From positions 1 through 14,834 of the forward strand of contig JBJTIF010000097.1 of the NCBI GenBank assembly GCA_046094825.1: a stretch of DNA of 14,834 bases, written 5' to 3'. Of the stretch, positions 11,455 to 14,834 are shown in pieces. Numbering within the stretch: position 1 is the stretch's first letter; every line of letters starts with the position of its first letter. A model generated the notes under the pieces. The model made no database searches. It was not told the DNA's origin and saw only the letters and a program-made list of their open reading frames with translations. The position numbers and the translations under genes were made by a program. The DNA comes from JBJTIF01 sp046094825. GTDB taxonomy: Bacteria; Actinomycetota; UBA4738; HRBIN12.

Positions 11455-12045
11455 GTGCTCCTCATCGTGGACCACTACGACAGCTTCACGTACAACCTCG
11501 TGCAGCTCGTCGAGCGGCTGGGTCGCGAGACGGTCGTCGTCCGCAGCGACGCGCTCCCCGCGACCGACCTCGTCGCGATGGAGCCGGAGGCCGTGCTCCT
11601 GTCCCCCGGCCCGGGTCGACCCGAGGATGCCGGGGTCTTCCTCGACCTCCTCCGACGCCTGCCGGCCGCGACACCGGTCCTCGGGGTCTGCCTCGGCCAC
11701 CAGGCGCTCGGCGTCGCGGCCGGCACCGAGGTCGTGCGGACCGAACCCGTCCACGGCCATGCGTCGGCGGTCCTCCACGAGGGCCGCGGGATCCTCGCGG
11801 GGGTCCCGAGCCCCTTCGCCGCTGCGCGGTACCACTCGCTCGCGCTGCGCGAGGGCGACCTGCCGCCGGACCTCGTCGTGACGGCCCGCGCCGAGGACGG
11901 GACGGTCATGGCGCTCGAGCACCGCGAACTGCCGCGGTTCGGGCTGCAGTTCCACCCGGAATCGATCCTCACCCCGGAGGGGCCGCGGATCGTCGCGAAC
12001 TTCCTCGCCCTCGCGCCCGCGCGCGACGGCGGCAGCGCGACCTAG
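11455..12045 (+). CDS. pabA: Class I glutamine amidotransferase subunit, PabA/TrpG type
   Basis: This subunit releases ammonia from glutamine for aminodeoxychorismate synthase (folate) or anthranilate synthase (tryptophan). The 196-residue protein has the family start LLIVDHYDSFTYNLVQ, the oxyanion-loop segment LLSPGPGRPEDAG, the nucleophile Cys79 in GVCLGHQ, and His167/Glu169 in FHPES. The catalytic triad is therefore complete. The start is GTG at 11455; MLLIVDHYDSFTYN is the canonical opening. No synthase partner (pabB or trpE) is adjacent, so PabA and TrpG roles cannot be separated, and one protein may serve both. It is the only confident plus-strand gene, divergent from proS and overlapping the ispG stop tail to tail. 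Confidence 0.9.
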   Translation: MLLIVDHYDSFTYNLVQLVERLGRETVVVRSDALPATDLVAMEPEAVLLSPGPGRPEDAGVFLDLLRRLPAATPVLGVCLGHQALGVAAGTEVVRTEPVHGHASAVLHEGRGILAGVPSPFAAARYHSLALREGDLPPDLVVTARAEDGTVMALEHRELPRFGLQFHPESILTPEGPRIVANFLALAPARDGGSAT

Positions 12046-12055
12046 ACGGTCGCGC
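12035..12055. terminator. Hairpin over the overlapping stop codons of pabA and ispG
   Basis: GCGCGACC (12035-12042) and GGTCGCGC (12048-12055) form a perfect 8-bp stem with a 5-base loop. The two TAG stops share the palindrome CTAG at 12042-12045: plus strand 12043-12045, minus strand 12042-12044. The hairpin is the same from either side, so it could terminate both transcripts, although neither side has a U tract. Confidence 0.5.
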
Positions 12056-13145
12056 CCTCCTCGGCCTCATCGGCGCGTTCGGCGGCGATCTTCCGAGCCT
12101 CCTCGAGGAGCGCCTCGACGAAGCGCTCCTCCGGGATCTTGTCGCGGACCTCGCCCTTCACGATGAGGAAGCCCTGCCCCTTGCCGGCGGCGATCCCGAG
12201 GTCGGCCTCCCGCGCCTCGCCCGGCCCGTTCACGACGCACCCCATGACCGCGACGCGGATCGGCACCTTCAGCCCCTCGCGCTCGATCGCCTCGTGCACC
12301 CGCTTCGTGAGGCCGAGGACGTCGACCTCCGCACGTCCGCACGAGGGACACGCCACGAGGTCGAGCCCGCGGCGGCGCAGGCCGAGCGACTGGAGGATCG
12401 TGAGCCCGACCTTCACCTCCTCGACGGGGTCGTCGGTGAGCGAGACGCGGATCGTGTCACCGATGCCCTCGGCGAGCAGCGTGCCGATCCCGACCGCGCT
12501 CTTCACGCCGCCCATGGGCATCGGTCCCGCTTCGGTCACCCCGAGGTGGAGCGGGTAGTCGCAGCGCGCGGCGAGGAGCCGGTACGCCTCGATCATCGTG
12601 GCCGCGTGGGAGTGCTTCACGGAGATCTTGATGTCGGTGAAGTCCTCGTCCTCGAGGATCCGGGCCTCGTTCAGGGCGGATTCGACGAGCGCCTCGGGCG
12701 TCGGGGCCCCGTACCGGTCGAGCAACTCCTTCTCAAGCGATCCCGCGTTCACGCCGATGCGGATCGGGACGCCCCGAGCCTTCGCCTCGCGCGCGATGAG
12801 GCGGACCTTGTCGTGGTACTTGATGTTCCCCGGGTTGATCCGAAGCCCCTGGATGCCCGCCTCGAGCGCCGCCATCGCGTACTTCCACTGGAAGTGGATG
12901 TCCGCGACGACCGGGATCGTCGACTTCGCGGCGATCGCGGTGAGCGCCTCCGCGTCCTCCCAGTGCGGGACCGCGACCCGGACGATCTCGCAGCCCGTCG
13001 CGACGAGCGAGGCGATCTGCTGGAGCGTCGCGTTGATGTCGGCCGTCTTCGTGGTCGTCATCGACTGGACGCGCACGGGCGCATCCCCGCCGACGGTCAC
13101 CCCGCCGACGCTGACCTGCCGGGACTTCCTCCGCTCGAACGGCAC
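12042..13145 (-). CDS. ispG: 4-hydroxy-3-methylbut-2-en-1-yl diphosphate synthase IspG (GcpE)
   Basis: IspG is the [4Fe-4S] enzyme that converts MEcPP to HMBPP in the MEP isoprenoid pathway. The 367-residue protein is the short bacterial form: a TIM-barrel half with VQSMTTTKTADINAT, VADIHFQWKYA and LRINPGNI, then a C-terminal cluster domain. The three cluster Cys are 266 and 269 (ACPSCGR) and 303 (VMGCVVNGPGEA), and Glu310 is the fourth ligand. All are intact. The start is GTG at 13145, nine bases after the histidine kinase stop. TAGCCT lies six bases before it, so a leaderless mRNA is likely in addition to read-through. In many bacteria ispG directly precedes proS; here pabA sits between them on the other strand. 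Confidence 0.97.
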   Translation of the reverse strand: MPFERRKSRQVSVGGVTVGGDAPVRVQSMTTTKTADINATLQQIASLVATGCEIVRVAVPHWEDAEALTAIAAKSTIPVVADIHFQWKYAMAALEAGIQGLRINPGNIKYHDKVRLIAREAKARGVPIRIGVNAGSLEKELLDRYGAPTPEALVESALNEARILEDEDFTDIKISVKHSHAATMIEAYRLLAARCDYPLHLGVTEAGPMPMGGVKSAVGIGTLLAEGIGDTIRVSLTDDPVEEVKVGLTILQSLGLRRRGLDLVACPSCGRAEVDVLGLTKRVHEAIEREGLKVPIRVAVMGCVVNGPGEAREADLGIAAGKGQGFLIVKGEVRDKIPEERFVEALLEEARKIAAERADEAEEGATV

Positions 13146-13151
13146 GTCCGA

Positions 13152-13157
13152 AGGCTA
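13152..13157 (-). promoter_or_regulatory. -10 element of ispG, leaderless geometry, overlapping a stop codon
   Basis: The minus strand reads TAGCCT, then TCGGAC, then the ispG GTG. Its first three bases are the TAG stop of the upstream histidine kinase (13155-13157). The arrangement matches the one before pabA, with 12 of 15 bases from the hexamer through the GTG identical. The -35 region lies in the kinase coding end and is GC-rich with no consensus. Confidence 0.5.
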
Positions 13158-14525
13158 CCGCGTGGCCGCGGCCGCCCCCGCCCCGATCGGCAGCTCCACG
13201 ACGAAGCGGCTGCCACCGCCGGGGGCGGCATCGACCCAGATGCGCCCCGCGTGCGCCTCGACGATCGACCGCGCGATCGCGAGACCGATCCCGGTCCCGC
13301 CGTCCTCGCGCGACCGCGAGGGGTCGAGCCGGTAGAAGCGCTCGAACACCCGGGCCCGCTGATCCTGCGGGATCCCGGGACCTGTGTCCTCGACCTCGAG
13401 GCGCAGGGTCGCCCCCTCCGCGACCGCGCGCACCGTCACGTGCCCCTCCCGCGGCGTGTAGCGCACCGCGTTGTCGAGGAGGTTGAAGAGGACCTGATGG
13501 AGACGTTCGCGGTCGGCCTCGAGCGTCGGGAGGCCCTCGGCGAGCTCGACCGCGACGGCCGGCCCGACCTCGGCGCGGGCGACCGCGATCTCGGACCGGA
13601 CGCGCTCGACGAGCGCCGCGACGTCCACGGACTCGCGGAGGAGTTCCGCGGTGCCCGACTCGAGCCGCGAGAGATCGAGGAGCTGTTCGACGAGGCGGCC
13701 CAGGCGCTCCGACTGCGCGAGCATCACCTCGAGCGTCGCGGGGTCGGGCCGCTCGACCCCGTCGAGGAGGTTCTCGAGGTGCGCACGGAGCGCCGAGATC
13801 GGCGTCTTCAGCTCGTGCGACACGTTCGCGACGAGATCGCGGCGCAGGGACTCGATCGCCCCGAGCTCGGCGGCCATCGCGTTGAAGGCCTGCGCGAGCT
13901 GCCCGACCTCGTCACGCGAGTCGGTGCGCACCCGCTGCGCGTAGTCCCCGGTCTCGAGCCGTCTCGCGGCGATCGCCATCTCGCGAAGCGGCCTCGTCAT
14001 TCCGCGGGCGAGCCAGCGGGCGAAGGCGATCGCGAGACCCGCCCCGAGGAGCCCGGCGACGGCGAGCTGCGTCCAGAACAGAGTGAGGAACCGCAGCGAC
14101 GCCTCCACGAACCCGGGAACCGGCTGCACCGCGTAGAGCATGCCGTCGGGGCCGTCCGGGATGCCCCCGATGCGCTGCGGGACCGCGGCGAACGCGACGT
14201 CTTCGAGCGTCCCGACGTGGACGCCGCCCGCGAACCTCGGGGGCTCGCGGAGCACGGGCCCGGACCACGTGAACACGCCGTCGCGCAGGAGCGCGAACGA
14301 CACGCCGGGGGGCGGGGTCGGCGCGACGATCCGGCTGTCGGCCTGCGCGATCCGCAGGAGCCGCACGAGGTCGACCTCGCGGAAGTCGTTGCGGAGCGAC
14401 ACCGACAGGAGCAGGTACACGAGGCCGAGCGTCACGCCGACCGCGACGATGATGATCGAGCCGAGCTTCGCGCGGATCGACGGGAACCGCTGGAGGCGAC
14501 GGACGCCGCCGTCGCGCTTGCTCAC
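13155..14525 (-). CDS. Two-TM sensor histidine kinase (HAMP-HisKA-HATPase_c)
   Basis: This membrane sensor autophosphorylates and passes phosphate to a response regulator. The 456-residue protein has TM1 at about 20-43, an extracytoplasmic sensor of about 100 residues (44-147), TM2 at about 148-170 and HAMP at about 171-222. HisKA carries the phosphoacceptor His237 in NVSHELKTP. The ATPase domain shows NLLDNAVRYTP (348-358), DTGPGIP (380-386), FERFYR (394-399) and GGTGIGLA (409-416). The sensor is Pro/Gly/Val-rich without a known ligand fold, so the signal is unknown. The GTG at 14525 overlaps the regulator stop as GTGA. The kinase resembles the PhoR/BaeS/ResE type in layout. The stop codon TAG forms the left half of the proposed ispG -10 box. 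Confidence 0.95.
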   Translation of the reverse strand: MSKRDGGVRRLQRFPSIRAKLGSIIIVAVGVTLGLVYLLLSVSLRNDFREVDLVRLLRIAQADSRIVAPTPPPGVSFALLRDGVFTWSGPVLREPPRFAGGVHVGTLEDVAFAAVPQRIGGIPDGPDGMLYAVQPVPGFVEASLRFLTLFWTQLAVAGLLGAGLAIAFARWLARGMTRPLREMAIAARRLETGDYAQRVRTDSRDEVGQLAQAFNAMAAELGAIESLRRDLVANVSHELKTPISALRAHLENLLDGVERPDPATLEVMLAQSERLGRLVEQLLDLSRLESGTAELLRESVDVAALVERVRSEIAVARAEVGPAVAVELAEGLPTLEADRERLHQVLFNLLDNAVRYTPREGHVTVRAVAEGATLRLEVEDTGPGIPQDQRARVFERFYRLDPSRSREDGGTGIGLAIARSIVEAHAGRIWVDAAPGGGSRFVVELPIGAGAAAATR

Positions 14526-14834
14526 GGGGCCTCGCGGAACGCGTACCCCACGCCGTGGACGGTCCGGATGAAGCGCGGGTCGTCGCCCTCGTGGAGCTTG
14601 CGGCGGATCCGCGCGACGTGGGAGTCGACGACGCGGCCGCCGGCGTAGTCGCGGTAGCCCCAGACCTGATCCATGAGCTGGTCCCGCGTGAAGACGGCGC
14701 CGGGACGTCGGGCGAGCGCGAGGAGGATGTCGAACTCGAGCGGCGTGAGGGCGACCTCCTCCCCCTCGAGCGTCACGAGGCGTCGCGTCGGGTCGACGAC
14801 GAGGCCGTCGCGGGTGATCGGCGAGGTGTCGGCG
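14522..14834 (-). CDS. OmpR/PhoB-family response regulator, C-terminal part
   Basis: This gene runs off the right edge. The first complete codon is at 14833, and 103 residues plus the stop are visible. They form the winged-helix effector domain: ITRDGLVVDPTRRLV, then ALTPLEFDILLALA, then RDQLMDQVWGY, the recognition helix around VVDSHVARIRRKL, and the wing FIRTVHGVGYAF ending in FREAP. The receiver domain with the phospho-Asp lies outside the window. It overlaps the histidine kinase start as GTGA, so the two are a cognate pair. No target gene or recognition repeat can be named from this window. Confidence 0.93.
   Translation of the reverse strand, partial: ADTSPITRDGLVVDPTRRLVTLEGEEVALTPLEFDILLALARRPGAVFTRDQLMDQVWGYRDYAGGRVVDSHVARIRRKLHEGDDPRFIRTVHGVGYAFREAP

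Noticed and set aside
9857..11881. Plus-strand open frame of 674 codons opposite proS and running into pabA
   Set aside because: It overlaps proS antisense and then reads pabA out of frame; no start signal or domain.
12294..14648. Plus-strand open frame of 784 codons opposite ispG, the kinase and the regulator
   Set aside because: It crosses three well-supported minus-strand genes, and its product is a monotonous Arg/Asp/Glu/Leu mixture without motifs.
1..14834. Hidden mobile element, defence system or biosynthetic cluster
   Set aside because: Apart from the 91-residue ORF, every confident gene belongs to a known core family. There are no integrases, terminal repeats, target duplications or shift in codon use outside the first 300 bases.

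Overview
The window is a very GC-rich bacterial chromosome segment, about three quarters G+C by eye. It reads as ordinary housekeeping DNA, not a mobile or accessory region. I see no transposase, phage, CRISPR, tRNA or rRNA signal. The high GC, GTG/TTG/CTG starts, the leaderless-type promoter spacing, the INS-containing ProRS and a CapA protein on a Pro/Thr/Ser stalk suggest a Chloroflexota lineage of the Limnocylindria type or a deep-branching actinobacterium. This is inference from style and gene order, not a phylogeny. The truncated gene at the right edge and the disordered left edge suggest that one or both edges are contig ends.

Layout from right to left, since nearly all genes are on the minus strand. 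(1) 14834-13155: the C-terminal half of an OmpR-type response regulator and a complete two-TM sensor histidine kinase. (2) 13145-12042: ispG (MEP isoprenoid pathway), probably with its own promoter. (3) 11455-12045: a lone plus-strand glutamine amidotransferase (pabA/trpG type), convergent with ispG and divergent from proS. (4) 11398-9450: proS and a 91-residue unknown protein, closed by a long palindrome over the stop codon. (5) 9381-298: promoter, attenuator-like leader hairpin and a ten-gene translation/transcription operon rimP-nusA-ylxR-infB-ylxP-rbfA-nrnA-truB-ribF-capA. (6) 297-1: a left edge with an extreme G/C homopolymer block and at most gene remnants.

The operon joins ribosome maturation (RimP, RbfA), transcription elongation/antitermination (NusA), initiation (IF2), an RNase P/RNA-binding modulator (YlxR), tRNA modification (TruB), nano-RNA/pAp turnover (NrnA) and flavin cofactor synthesis (RibF), with a membrane-anchored CapA-like protein at its end. 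Most junctions are 4-bp NTGA stop/start overlaps, and all four versions (ATGA, CTGA, GTGA, TTGA) occur. This supports translational coupling and fixes several non-ATG starts.

No clearly undescribed system is visible. The best leads are regulatory: an attenuator-like hairpin between direct repeats before rimP, hairpins placed over stop codons at two transcription-unit ends, a repeated leaderless promoter signature (TAGCCT, six bases, GTG) at pabA and ispG, and a probable CTG start for ylxR.
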